64,000 nt of DNA, from the NCBI RefSeq assembly GCF_000373925.1, contig NZ_KB892741.1, positions 63,408 through 127,407 on the forward strand, written 5' to 3'. The position numbers and the translations under genes are program-made. Every line of letters begins with the position of its first letter. Position 1 is the stretch's first letter. Below are positions 56,450 to 64,000 of the stretch, in pieces. The notes under the pieces were generated by a model. That model did not search any database. It was not told where the DNA came from and was given only the letters and a program-made list of their open reading frames with translations. Origin of the DNA: Actinopolymorpha alba DSM 45243 (GTDB taxonomy: Bacteria > Actinomycetota > Actinomycetes > Propionibacteriales > Actinopolymorphaceae).

Positions 56450-56519
56450 TTTGGTATGTCAGGGTCGTGGCACCGACCAGAGGGGCACCCGCCCAGCGGG
56501 TACGCCACCGGCCGCCCCC

Positions 56520-56607
56520 GCGTTAGACGGGAGGCGCACTCGCTTGCCGAGACGTCAAAGCGAGCCTGCGAGCAGTCCGGCGAGGGAGTGCGGCTTCCGT
56601 CTAACGC
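56520..56607. repeat. Inverted repeat with 22-bp arms
   Basis: GCGTTAGACGGGAGGCGCAC (plus TC) and its counterpart ending CCGTCTAACGC pair with two mismatches across a 44-nt loop, in the 407-bp gap before smc. No other gene is supported in that gap. Confidence 0.75.
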
Positions 56608-56772
56608 CCCAAGGAGGAGTCGTCCAGGGGACGCGCGTCGGCGTCCGACCGCGGTGATCCCACCGGTATCGTCGTACGGTCCAGACCACCGACGAATGAC
56701 CCGACGAGCCGCCACCCGACGCCCAGCCAGCCGACGAAGCAGGGCCGCGCCAGTACCAAGGAGAGTCGAGCG

Positions 56773-59700
56773 TTGTATCTCAAGAGCCTGACGCTCCGGG
56801 GTTTCAAGTCGTTCGCGTCCTCGACGACCTTGCACTTCGAGCCGGGCATCACCTGCGTCGTCGGCCCCAACGGCTCAGGCAAGAGCAACGTCGTCGACGC
56901 GATCGCCTGGGTGATGGGCGAGCAGGGAGCCAAGAGCCTGCGTGGCGGCAAGATGGAGGACGTGATCTTCGCCGGCACCGCCGGCCGCGCTCCTCTTGGC
57001 CGGGCCGAGGTCGTCCTGACCATCGACAACACTGACGGCGCCCTGCCGATCGAGTACTCCGAAGTCACGATCAGCCGGATCATGTTCCGCAACGGCGGCT
57101 CGGAGTACTCCATCAACGGCCGGACCTGCCGGTTGCTCGACATCCAGGAGCTGCTGTCAGATTCCGGCATCGGCCGGGAGATGCACGTCATCGTCGGGCA
57201 GGGCCAGCTCGACACGATCCTGCACGCGACGCCCGAGGACCGCCGAGGCTTCATTGAGGAGGCGGCCGGCGTTCTCAAGCACCGCAAGCGCAAGGAGAAG
57301 GCCCTCCGCAAGCTCGACGCCACCGAAGGCAACCTCACCCGCCTGCAGGACCTCCTCACCGAGATCAGGCGAGCGTTGCGACCGCTCGGCAAGCAGGCGG
57401 AGGCCGCCCGCAAGGCCGCGGTGATCCAGGCGGACGCCCGCGACGCGCGACTCCGCCTGCTCAGTGACGACCTCGTGCAGCTGCGGTCCACGCTGGAGCG
57501 GGAGGTTGCCGACGAGGCGGCCATGCGCGAGCGGCGTACCACGGTCGAACGCGAGCTCGCCGGGGTCCAGCGGGAGGAAGCCGAACTCGAGGAGGAGCTG
57601 CGCGAGGACGCGCCGCGGGTCACCCGCGCCCAGGAGACGTGGTTCCACCTCGCGAGCCTGAAGGAACGGCTCCGTGGCACGGCCAGCCTGGCGGCCGAGC
57701 GGAGTCGCAACCTCGCGGACGCGGCGGAGGAGCCCAGCGGTCGGGACCCCGACCAGCTCGAGGCCGAGGCCGCCCGGATCCGGTCTGAGGAGGCCGAGAT
57801 CGAGGCGGAGGTCGAGGGACACCAGTCTGCCCTCGACGAGGCGCTGGGTTTCCGTCAGGCGTCGGAGCGCGCCCACGCCGAGGAGGAACGCCGGATCGCC
57901 GCGCTCCTGCGTGCCGCCGCCGACCGCCGGGAAGGCTTGGCTCGGCTCTCCGGACAGGTCAACACCGTGCGCAGCCGGCTGGAGACCCGACAGAACGAGA
58001 TCGAACGCCTGACGGCGGCCCGCGGCGAGGCCGAGACCCGGGCCGGGACCGCTCAGCGGGAGTTCACCGAACTCGAGAGCCAGGTGGCGAACCTGGACGC
58101 CGGCGAGAGCGGGCTGGACGCTCAGCACGACGTTGCTGTCGGCGCCCTGGAGGCGGTCGACGAGCGGCTCCGGGCGCTTCGCCAGGATGAGCAGGATGCC
58201 GAGCGTGAGCGCGCTGCCCTGGAGGCCCGCAAGGAAGCCCTCGAACTCGGCCTCAGCCGCAAGGACGGCGCTGCCGCGCTGCTCGCCGCCACCGAACGGG
58301 TCTCCGGTCTGCTCGGCTCAGTGGCCGCGTTGCTGACGATCGAGCCGGGGTACGAACCCGCGGTGGCCGGCGCCCTCGGACGGACCGCCGATGCGGTCGC
58401 GGTCGGCACCGTCGACGCGGCGGTGGGCGCGTTGCTGCACCTGCGTACCGAGGACCTTGGTCGGGCCGGGATGCTGCTCGGTGGAGCGGTGACGGGGGCG
58501 GAGGACGACCCGAGCGGCTGGCCGCAGCTGCCGCCGGGCGCGAGGTACGCCGTCGACGTGGTGACCGCACCGTCGCAGGTGCTGCCTGCGCTGGTCCGGC
58601 TGCTCCGCAAGGTGGCCGTCGTCGATGATCTGGCCGCGGCCCGCTCGCTCATCGCGGACCTGCCCGACCTGATCGCCGTGACGCGCGACGGCGACCTCCT
58701 CGGCGTTCATCTCGCTCATGGTGGCTCGGCCGCGCAGCCGAGCCTGCTCGAGGTGCAGGCCGCGGTGGACGACGCCGCGGAACGCCTCCGGCAGGCGACC
58801 GAACGCGCGGGCCGGCTCCGCATCGAGCGGGCCGAGTCCGAGGAGCAGCGGACGGTGACGGCCCAGGCGGTCGAGTCGACGCTGGCTCGCCTCCACGAGT
58901 CAGACGCGGAGCTGGCCGCCGTCGCCGAGCGGCTCGGGCAGCTGGGGTCGGCGGCGCGGTCCGCCCAGGCGGAGGCCGACCGCCTCGGCAAGGCGATCGA
59001 CGAGGCCCACGAGGCGGCCAGCCGCGACGAGACCGGGCTCACCGAACTCGAGCAGCGGCTGGCGGCGGCCGAGGACGGCCCCGACGACGATCCCTCGACG
59101 GACGAACGCGACCGGCTCGCCGAGGTTTCCAAGGAAGCCCGCCAGCGCGAGATGGAGTCCAGGCTGGCGCTGCGTACGGCCGAGGAACGCGCCCGTGCCC
59201 TCGCCGGGCGCGCCGACTCGTTGGAGCGGGCCGCGCGCGAGGAACGCGCCGCCCGCGAGCGGGCGCGGCTCCGTCGGGAACGCCGGGCCCGGGAGGCTCT
59301 GGTGGCGACGGCCGTCCTGGCGGCGGTGGAGCAGGTGCTGGCCCGGCTCGAGGTGTCGCTCGCGGCGGCAGGCCGGGAACGCCAGGAAGCCGAGCAGGCG
59401 CGCACCGCCCGGGAGGCGGCCGTGCACGGCGTACGCCAGCGGGTGCGCGCACTAGCCGGTGAGCTGGACGAGCTGACCAACACCGTGCATCGCGATGAGA
59501 TGGCGCGCGCCGAGCAGCGGATGCGGATCGAGCAGCTGGAGCAGCGCGCCGTCGAGGAGCTCGGGGTCGATCCGGAGACGCTGGTGCGCGACTACGGCCC
59601 GGACGTACCCATTCCCCCGTCCCCAGCGGCGCCCGGAGCGTCCGGCGACGAGCAGGGCGAGCTCGAGGAGGCGCCCCCTCGCCCGTACGTCCGCACCGAG

Positions 59701-60351
59701 CAGGAGAAGCGGCTCAAGAGCGCGGAACGCCAGCTCACCATGCTGGGCAAGGTCAACCCGCTGGCGCTGGAGGAGTTCGCGGCGATGGAGGAACGCCACA
59801 CCTTCCTCTCCCGCCAGCTGGAGGACCTGAAGAAGACCCGCAAGGACCTGCTCGACATCGTCCGCGAGGTCGACGAACGCGTCGAGCAGGTCTTCACGTC
59901 CGCGTGGCACGACACCGAGAAGCAGTTCGAGCACGTGTTCAACCGGCTCTTCCCTGGCGGTGAGGGCCGGCTCGTCCTCACCAAGCCCGAGGACATGCTC
60001 GCGACGGGTGTGGAGGTCGAGGCGCGGCCCCCGGGCAAGAAGGTCAAGCGGCTTTCGTTGCTGTCCGGTGGCGAGCGGTCCCTGGTGGCGGTGGCGTTCC
60101 TCGTGGCCCTCTTCAAGGCGCGGCCGAGCCCGTTCTACCTGCTCGACGAGGTGGAGGCCGCGCTCGACGACACCAACCTCGGCCGGCTGCTGGAGATCTA
60201 CGAGGAACTGCGCGAGAACAGCCAGCTGCTCGTGGTCACCCACCAGAAGCGCACGATGGAGGTCGCCGACGCGTTGTACGGCGTGTCGATGCGGGGTGAC
60301 GGGGTTTCGGCGGTGATCAGCCAGCGGCTCCGGGAGGCGGAGTCCGCCTGA
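56773..60351 (+). CDS. smc: Chromosome partition protein SMC
   Basis: 1192 aa, full length. N-terminal ATPase half with Walker A GPNGSGKS (31-38). Long coiled coil (about 165-500), hinge (about 505-665, with GSVAALLTIEPGYEPAVAGA), second coiled coil (about 670-1000). C-terminal ATPase half with signature LLSGGERSLVA (near 1097) and Walker B YLLDEVEAALDD. It condenses and segregates chromosomes with ScpAB. TTG at 56773 has AAGGAG 9 nt upstream and gives the canonical YLKSLTLRGFKSFA start. Convergent with the next gene. Confidence 0.97.
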   Translation: MYLKSLTLRGFKSFASSTTLHFEPGITCVVGPNGSGKSNVVDAIAWVMGEQGAKSLRGGKMEDVIFAGTAGRAPLGRAEVVLTIDNTDGALPIEYSEVTISRIMFRNGGSEYSINGRTCRLLDIQELLSDSGIGREMHVIVGQGQLDTILHATPEDRRGFIEEAAGVLKHRKRKEKALRKLDATEGNLTRLQDLLTEIRRALRPLGKQAEAARKAAVIQADARDARLRLLSDDLVQLRSTLEREVADEAAMRERRTTVERELAGVQREEAELEEELREDAPRVTRAQETWFHLASLKERLRGTASLAAERSRNLADAAEEPSGRDPDQLEAEAARIRSEEAEIEAEVEGHQSALDEALGFRQASERAHAEEERRIAALLRAAADRREGLARLSGQVNTVRSRLETRQNEIERLTAARGEAETRAGTAQREFTELESQVANLDAGESGLDAQHDVAVGALEAVDERLRALRQDEQDAERERAALEARKEALELGLSRKDGAAALLAATERVSGLLGSVAALLTIEPGYEPAVAGALGRTADAVAVGTVDAAVGALLHLRTEDLGRAGMLLGGAVTGAEDDPSGWPQLPPGARYAVDVVTAPSQVLPALVRLLRKVAVVDDLAAARSLIADLPDLIAVTRDGDLLGVHLAHGGSAAQPSLLEVQAAVDDAAERLRQATERAGRLRIERAESEEQRTVTAQAVESTLARLHESDAELAAVAERLGQLGSAARSAQAEADRLGKAIDEAHEAASRDETGLTELEQRLAAAEDGPDDDPSTDERDRLAEVSKEARQREMESRLALRTAEERARALAGRADSLERAAREERAARERARLRRERRAREALVATAVLAAVEQVLARLEVSLAAAGRERQEAEQARTAREAAVHGVRQRVRALAGELDELTNTVHRDEMARAEQRMRIEQLEQRAVEELGVDPETLVRDYGPDVPIPPSPAAPGASGDEQGELEEAPPRPYVRTEQEKRLKSAERQLTMLGKVNPLALEEFAAMEERHTFLSRQLEDLKKTRKDLLDIVREVDERVEQVFTSAWHDTEKQFEHVFNRLFPGGEGRLVLTKPEDMLATGVEVEARPPGKKVKRLSLLSGGERSLVAVAFLVALFKARPSPFYLLDEVEAALDDTNLGRLLEIYEELRENSQLLVVTHQKRTMEVADALYGVSMRGDGVSAVISQRLREAESA

Positions 60352-60378
60352 GCCGCTCTGCTCGGCACCAGGGGTAGG

Positions 60379-61029
60379 TCAGGTCGCGACGGCGAGCTGC
60401 GTGCGGTGATGTGTCGGGGTGTCGATCTCGTCGAGCACCGCGATCGCGAAGTCGTCGTACGTGATGCGGTTGCTGGCGGCCTCGTCGATAGTCAGCACCG
60501 GCGCGCCGGCGAGCGTGTAGCGGCCCGCCCGCGTGCCGTCGTGGTCGAAGTCCCCGGCCGGACTGATCACCAGCCAGTCGAGGGTGGTGGTCGCCGCCCG
60601 GAGGGTCTCGAGTCCGGCGGCATGGCCGAGGCAGAAGGGCAGGTACTCCGGCGGGAAGTCGGGCCCGTCAAGTACGCGTACGCCCGGCTCCGTTTCCAGG
60701 GTCACCGAGATGCCGATGACCAGCAGGCGACCGACGCCCGCGCGGGGGAGCCCAGCCAGCAGCGCATTGGTCGCGCTGACGTAGAAGGCGTCCGCTGGCA
60801 CCTCGAGATCGGCGACGGTACTCACGGCGGCGTCGTGCCCGTCCGCGGCCGCGGCGACGCTGGCCGGGTCGGTGACGTCGCCGGCGACGACCGTGACGCC
60901 GGTGGCTGAGAGGTGGGGGTACTTCGCCGGATCCCGGACCACGGCGGTGACCTGGTGGCCGCGCGCCTGCGCCTCGGTCACGACCCGGCGGCCGGCCCTC
61001 CCACCGGCGCCGAAGACGACTACTTTCAT
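60379..61029 (-). CDS. NAD(P)-binding Rossmann-fold oxidoreductase (NmrA-like)
   Basis: 216 aa. N-terminal VVVFGAGGRAGRRVVTEAQA (GxxGxxG), VVAGDVTDPASV, and no catalytic YxxxK pair visible, as in the atypical SDR/NmrA and flavin-reductase-like group. Possible redox sensor or quinone/flavin reductase; unknown. ATG at 61029 has GGAG 7 nt upstream. Divergent from an HxlR regulator, a classical redox/electrophile-sensor pairing. Confidence 0.83.
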   Translation of the reverse strand: MKVVVFGAGGRAGRRVVTEAQARGHQVTAVVRDPAKYPHLSATGVTVVAGDVTDPASVAAAADGHDAAVSTVADLEVPADAFYVSATNALLAGLPRAGVGRLLVIGISVTLETEPGVRVLDGPDFPPEYLPFCLGHAAGLETLRAATTTLDWLVISPAGDFDHDGTRAGRYTLAGAPVLTIDEAASNRITYDDFAIAVLDEIDTPTHHRTQLAVAT

Positions 61030-61182
61030 GCGCTCGCTCCGATTCGTTGAAGGCGGGGCGTGGATCGCCGACCGCTCGACCGTGGACGGTAGACCGCGAG
61101 GGGTGGGTTACCGCAACGAAACTGACCCGGGATGCGGGACGGGTGCCATTCGTCCGCGCCGCGATCGGGCTCATGTGCGCGC

Positions 61183-61188
61183 TACCGT
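61183..61188 (+). promoter_or_regulatory. -10 box of leaderless HxlR mRNA
   Basis: TACCGT followed by CGGCACG and the GTG at 61196. No Shine-Dalgarno. Confidence 0.5.
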
Positions 61189-61195
61189 CGGCACG

Positions 61196-61606
61196 GTGAC
61201 CGAACCCCTGCGCGCCGACATGTTCCAGCCCGGCTGCCCCTCGAATGTCACGCCGTTCCAGATTGGCGACAAGTGGGCAGGGATGGTGATCCTGTGTCTC
61301 GAAGGCGGCCCGAGACGGTTCTCCCAGCTCCGCGTGCCACTTCGTCGGGTCACACCCAAGGTGCTCACCGAGACGCTGCGGGCGCTGGAACGCGACGGGA
61401 TGATCACCCGTACCCGCTATGACGAGGTGCCACCCAGAGTGGAGTACGCGCTGACGCCGCTCGGGCGTACGTTGCTCGAGCCCCTCGCGGCCTGCCGGGA
61501 GTGGGCCGAGCGTCATCTGGCCGAGCTTCTCGAGGCGCGCGCGGCGTATGAGCGGACGGCGTATGAGACATCGCGAACCGACGTTTTCGAGAGGTCGCGG
61601 AGTTAG
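61196..61606 (+). CDS. HxlR-family transcriptional regulator
   Basis: 136 aa. FQPGCPSNVTPFQIGDKWAG begins the HxlR winged helix with the N-terminal Cys (C13) typical of redox- or electrophile-sensing members; FSQLRVPLRRVTPKVLTETL is the recognition part and VEYALTPLGRTLLEPL the wing and dimer helix. Likely controls the divergent NAD(P)-binding protein. GTG at 61196, leaderless. The stop codon TAG is the first part of an R2 repeat (61605-61619), and an imperfect copy encodes its last residues (ERSRS). Confidence 0.85.
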   Translation: MTEPLRADMFQPGCPSNVTPFQIGDKWAGMVILCLEGGPRRFSQLRVPLRRVTPKVLTETLRALERDGMITRTRYDEVPPRVEYALTPLGRTLLEPLAACREWAERHLAELLEARAAYERTAYETSRTDVFERSRS

Positions 61607-61655
61607 AGGTCGCGCGACCCCGTAATTCGGGCCCGGCCTGCGGGACCGGATCGGC

Positions 61656-61674
61656 ATTGGTTAGCCTTGCCTAA
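61656..61674 (+). promoter_or_regulatory. Candidate iron box (IdeR/DmdR-type)
   Basis: ATTGGTTAGCCTTGCCTAA matches the 19-bp DtxR/IdeR consensus TTAGGTTAGSCTAACCTAA at 15 positions, including GGTTAGSCT and CCTAA. It lies upstream of the siderophore receptor/FhuF pair, as expected for iron-repressed uptake genes. Confidence 0.7.
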
Positions 61675-61846
61675 TCTCGCTCCCCTTGAGGGTGCGCCGG
61701 AGCGAGCGTGCGTTGGGAGAGGTGATCGTGGCGACCGTCGTTCCGTACGACCGCGACGGCGTCGCGACGACGGGATCACGATGTGCCGCTTGGGAAACAG
61801 GACTTCCGGCATGTCTGCGGAGCCTGCGACGGGTAACCACCTTCAT

Positions 61847-61914
61847 AGAGGTCGCGCGGACAGGGGCGTCGGGTCGCCCGCGGCTTCCGGATCCGCGCGA
61901 CCTCTTGGCGCCGT
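61847..61914. repeat. R2 inverted repeat in the siderophore gene leader
   Basis: AGAGGTCGCGCGGACAGGGG at the left and TCCGCGCGACCTCT at the right, 14-bp perfect arms. A half copy (AGAGGTCGCGCGACC) lies at 61605-61619. It is placed between the iron box and the receptor gene. Confidence 0.8.
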
Positions 61915-61937
61915 TCCTTCACCGAGAGGCAACTGCC

Positions 61938-62921
61938 GTGGCTGTACGACGTGTGCTTGCGCTGCTGGCTGGTGTTCTCGTGGCGACCGGGCTCGCGGCC
62001 TGTTCGGGCAACGAGCCGGCGACATCGGGGCCTGGCGGAGCGTCGACGAAACCCGCTGGGCGGACGGTGACTGTTTCTGACGCGCAGGGCACGGTTGCCC
62101 TGAAGGCGCCGGCGAAGCGGGTGGTCGCGCTCGAGTGGGTCTACGCCGAAGATCTGCTGGCGGTCAACGTGACGCCGGTCGGGATCGCGGACAAGGCGGG
62201 CTACTCAAAGTACGTCGGTGGAGGGGCGCGGCTGGCACCCCAGATCAGGGACGTTGGCAGCCGCGAGATGCCCAACATCAATGCCATTCAGGCTTTGCGG
62301 CCCGATCTCATCGTGACAGACATGAGCCGCGGCGCGTCGAACATCAGCCAGTTGAGGAGCGTCGCGCCGGTCCTCGTTTTCAACCCGTACCGCTCCGACA
62401 TGTCGGCGTGGGACGAGATGCGTACGACATTCCTGCAGCTGTCAACGGCGGTCGACCGGTCAGCGCAGGCGGCGAAAGTGCTGAACCGACTCGACGCCAC
62501 GGTGCGGGTCGGCAAGCAGAAACTGTCAGACTCCGGTAAGGGCGACATGGCGTTCGCTCTGGTGCAGGGCTTCTCCGAGCAGGGGATGCCGGTGATCCGG
62601 ATATTCGGATCGACATCCCTTGCCGGCGAGACGATCGAGCAACTCGGACTGAAGAACGACTGGAAGGGAAGGCCCGACCAGTACGGCTTTTCGACGGTGA
62701 ATGTCGAGGATCTCGGTTCGGTGTCAATGGCTGATTTCCTCTATCTGGCCGCGCCCAGAGACAACATCTTCACCGGAACGCTCGCGAACAATGCGGCGTG
62801 GAAGGACCTTGAATTCGTACGAACGAGCCGGGTGCACGCCCTTGGCCAAGGTACGTGGTTCTACGGCGGCCCGTTGTCGACCATGCGGTGCGTCAACGAG
62901 GTTGTTCGGGCGCTCGCGTGA
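61938..62921 (+). CDS. Siderophore-binding lipoprotein (FecB/FhuD-type)
   Basis: 327 aa. Signal VRRVLALLAGVLVATGLAAC with lipobox LAAC; then VTVSDAQGTVALKAPAKRVV, the family's entry motif, IQALRPDLIVTDMS and LNRLDATVRVGKQ. Binds a ferric siderophore outside the membrane and hands it to an ABC permease (not in this window). GTG at 61938 has GAGAGG 8 nt upstream; the longer frame from 61686 covers the repeat and is rejected. Overlaps the next gene by 4 nt. Confidence 0.88.
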   Translation: MAVRRVLALLAGVLVATGLAACSGNEPATSGPGGASTKPAGRTVTVSDAQGTVALKAPAKRVVALEWVYAEDLLAVNVTPVGIADKAGYSKYVGGGARLAPQIRDVGSREMPNINAIQALRPDLIVTDMSRGASNISQLRSVAPVLVFNPYRSDMSAWDEMRTTFLQLSTAVDRSAQAAKVLNRLDATVRVGKQKLSDSGKGDMAFALVQGFSEQGMPVIRIFGSTSLAGETIEQLGLKNDWKGRPDQYGFSTVNVEDLGSVSMADFLYLAAPRDNIFTGTLANNAAWKDLEFVRTSRVHALGQGTWFYGGPLSTMRCVNEVVRALA

Positions 62922-63670
62922 CGCAGGTATGTGACAGCAGCGTGGGGGAGTCCGACTGGCTGGGGCCGCGTGTGCCCTCAGACGAAGATTCGCACGGAAG
63001 CGAAGCGAGTCCGTTTGACGTGTGGCTCCGGGCATCCGATCTCGCGGATCCATCCCGCCCGGAGCTCACGCGACTGGTCCGTGGTGTCGAACTCGCGTCG
63101 GCGTGCGCACCAGCGGTTGCCGCGGCTCTGTTGTGGAAACGGTACGCCTGGTCTGTCGTGCAAGCCAGCCTTGACGGTTGGCTGACGGATGAGGTGCCCG
63201 ACCTTACGCTCGAGGCGGTATCCGTGCGATTCTCGCTGGCGCGGCCGTACGCCGTCGTTCGTTCGGCCGCTCCAGCACAAACGTCTGTCGGTATCAGTCG
63301 AGCTGACCTCAGCCGGTGGCTTGCGAACGACGTTATCGCCGGACACCTCCAGCCAGTTCTCGAACGCCTTCACACCACTACCCGAGCCGGCAGGCGGCTG
63401 CTGTGGGGGTCGGCCGCACACGCGGTCGCGTACCCGCTGGTCGATCTCTTCGCCGATCCGGTACGCGAGGTGCCAGATTTCCTTGAGCAGGTGGGTCCGC
63501 CCATCGCTGGTCTGGTGGATGTCGTGACGTCGCCGTCGGACACCGGGCCGCGGATCGAGATCGTACGTCGAACGTGCTGCCTGGCGTTTCGCAGCGGGAC
63601 GCCGGTGGTGTGCGGATACTGCCCGATCAGCCAAGCTGACAGGGCGGTCGAGGCCGGCACACTCCGCTGA
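62918..63670 (+). CDS. FhuF-like siderophore-iron reductase
   Basis: 250 aa. The C terminus has the [2Fe-2S] pattern C-C-x10-C-x2-C in RTCCLAFRSGTPVVCGYCP. FhuF proteins reduce iron from hydroxamate siderophores in the cytoplasm. The N-terminal half is divergent (VWLRASDLADPSRPELTRLV). GTG at 62918 overlaps the receptor stop (GTGA), so the pair is a coupled iron-acquisition operon under the iron box at 61656. Confidence 0.85.
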   Translation: MTQVCDSSVGESDWLGPRVPSDEDSHGSEASPFDVWLRASDLADPSRPELTRLVRGVELASACAPAVAAALLWKRYAWSVVQASLDGWLTDEVPDLTLEAVSVRFSLARPYAVVRSAAPAQTSVGISRADLSRWLANDVIAGHLQPVLERLHTTTRAGRRLLWGSAAHAVAYPLVDLFADPVREVPDFLEQVGPPIAGLVDVVTSPSDTGPRIEIVRRTCCLAFRSGTPVVCGYCPISQADRAVEAGTLR

Positions 63671-63752
63671 CCCGGCCTCCCGAACAGACTCTCCGGACAT
63701 CTCGAAGTAGTTCAAACGCCTTGAAAATAAGGGTTCTAGTGGTCTCCATTGG

Positions 63753-63781
63753 TTGCGACAGCGATCTTGGTGGAGTACGAT
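63753..63781 (+). promoter_or_regulatory. Promoter of the last gene
   Basis: TTGCGA (63753-63758), 17-nt spacer, TACGAT (63776-63781), then 7 nt to the ATG at 63789 (leaderless). Confidence 0.7.
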
Positions 63782-63788
63782 CGAACGT

Positions 63789-64000
63789 ATGAGCGACGGC
63801 GATGGCGATGGTGTGGGGATCTCACCGCTCCCGCCCGGGTTTGCTGACATGCTTCCCGGTCCGGAGTTGGTGGTGGCATTCGCTGCTGTTGACCAGTCGG
63901 CGTGTAATGGTTACGAGTTGGGTGAGCTGGTTCGTGCCGCGCGGAAGCTCGCTCGCTGGGCTGAGTACCTGAGTCTTGGTGCTGTGAATGCGTTGGCGCA
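63789..64000 (+). CDS. DUF222 protein, partial (N terminus only)
   Basis: The first 70 residues are in the window, which ends inside the gene. FADMLPGPELVVAFAAVDQS and LVRAARKLARWAEYLS match the start of DUF222 (13E12-repeat) proteins, which usually end in an HNH nuclease domain. A second, frameshifted member lies at 23847-25131. Function in the cell is unknown; they are often multicopy and thought to be mobile. Confidence 0.75.
   Translation, partial: MSDGDGDGVGISPLPPGFADMLPGPELVVAFAAVDQSACNGYELGELVRAARKLARWAEYLSLGAVNALA

Noticed and set aside
61686..61937. N-terminal extension of the siderophore lipoprotein
   Set aside because: Would put 84 residues, partly repeat-encoded, before a perfect signal peptide and lipobox.

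Overview
This window is high-GC chromosomal DNA from an actinobacterium. Four things point there: an HU protein with a Lys/Ala-rich tail, CofC of the F420 pathway, a SepIVA-type division protein, and the gene order ddl - DUF3515 - Lrp - thiL - rpmB - DhaL - recG - rsmD - coaD - sepIVA - DUF177 - rpmF - rnc - mutM - smc, which is conserved in actinobacteria. A member of the Propionibacteriales (Kribbella/Actinopolymorpha-like) is my guess; the window does not prove it. Genes are dense on both strands. I see no phage, no complete insertion sequence, no CRISPR array and no origin.

Layout. 0.2-5.6 kb holds two coupled secreted PQQ-type sugar dehydrogenases, a Nudix hydrolase, a 2-hydroxyacid dehydrogenase and a GT87 membrane mannosyltransferase. 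5.8-23.8 kb is a branched-chain amino acid and serine region: ilvD, ilvBN, ilvC, serA, leuB, two tandem ilvE copies and cimA. Between these lie two small methyltransferases, a DUF397 protein and an ABC-F protein. 23.8-36.3 kb has a frameshifted DUF222/HNH gene, a FAH-family hydrolase overlapping gltX, tRNA-Gln and tRNA-Glu, a second frameshifted gene, the IclR regulator (NdgR/LtbR type) divergent from leuCD, and hup. 36.7-43.9 kb has cofC, plsC-gpsA, a trans-sulfuration enzyme, ddl, DUF3515, Lrp and thiL. After a secreted protein and a repeat-rich gap comes the housekeeping block rpmB-recG-rsmD-coaD-sepIVA-DUF177-rpmF-rnc-mutM-smc (46.5-60.4 kb). The right end has a NAD(P)-binding protein divergent from an HxlR regulator, an iron-box-preceded siderophore receptor/FhuF pair, and the start of another DUF222 gene.

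Regulation is unusually readable. ilvB and cimA each have a leaderless leader peptide (MRPLILVLRQRAG and MMKSFTMIIM) followed by an intrinsic terminator, the classical attenuation layout. The ABC-F gene has a three-codon leaderless ORF abutting a hairpin that covers its start region. In all, 14 start codons lie 6 or 7 nt after a TANNNT-like -10 box and lack a Shine-Dalgarno sequence, which indicates leaderless mRNAs.

The gaps carry several families of palindromic repeats. One is a family with the half-site AATGATCACGTA (seven copies, four of them in two composites with identical 62-bp spacing). Another is a TAGAGGTCGCGCGGACAGG family that includes a 42-bp perfect palindrome. A third is a set of long-arm hairpins with related loops, and there is also a 162-bp MITE-like element after leuB.
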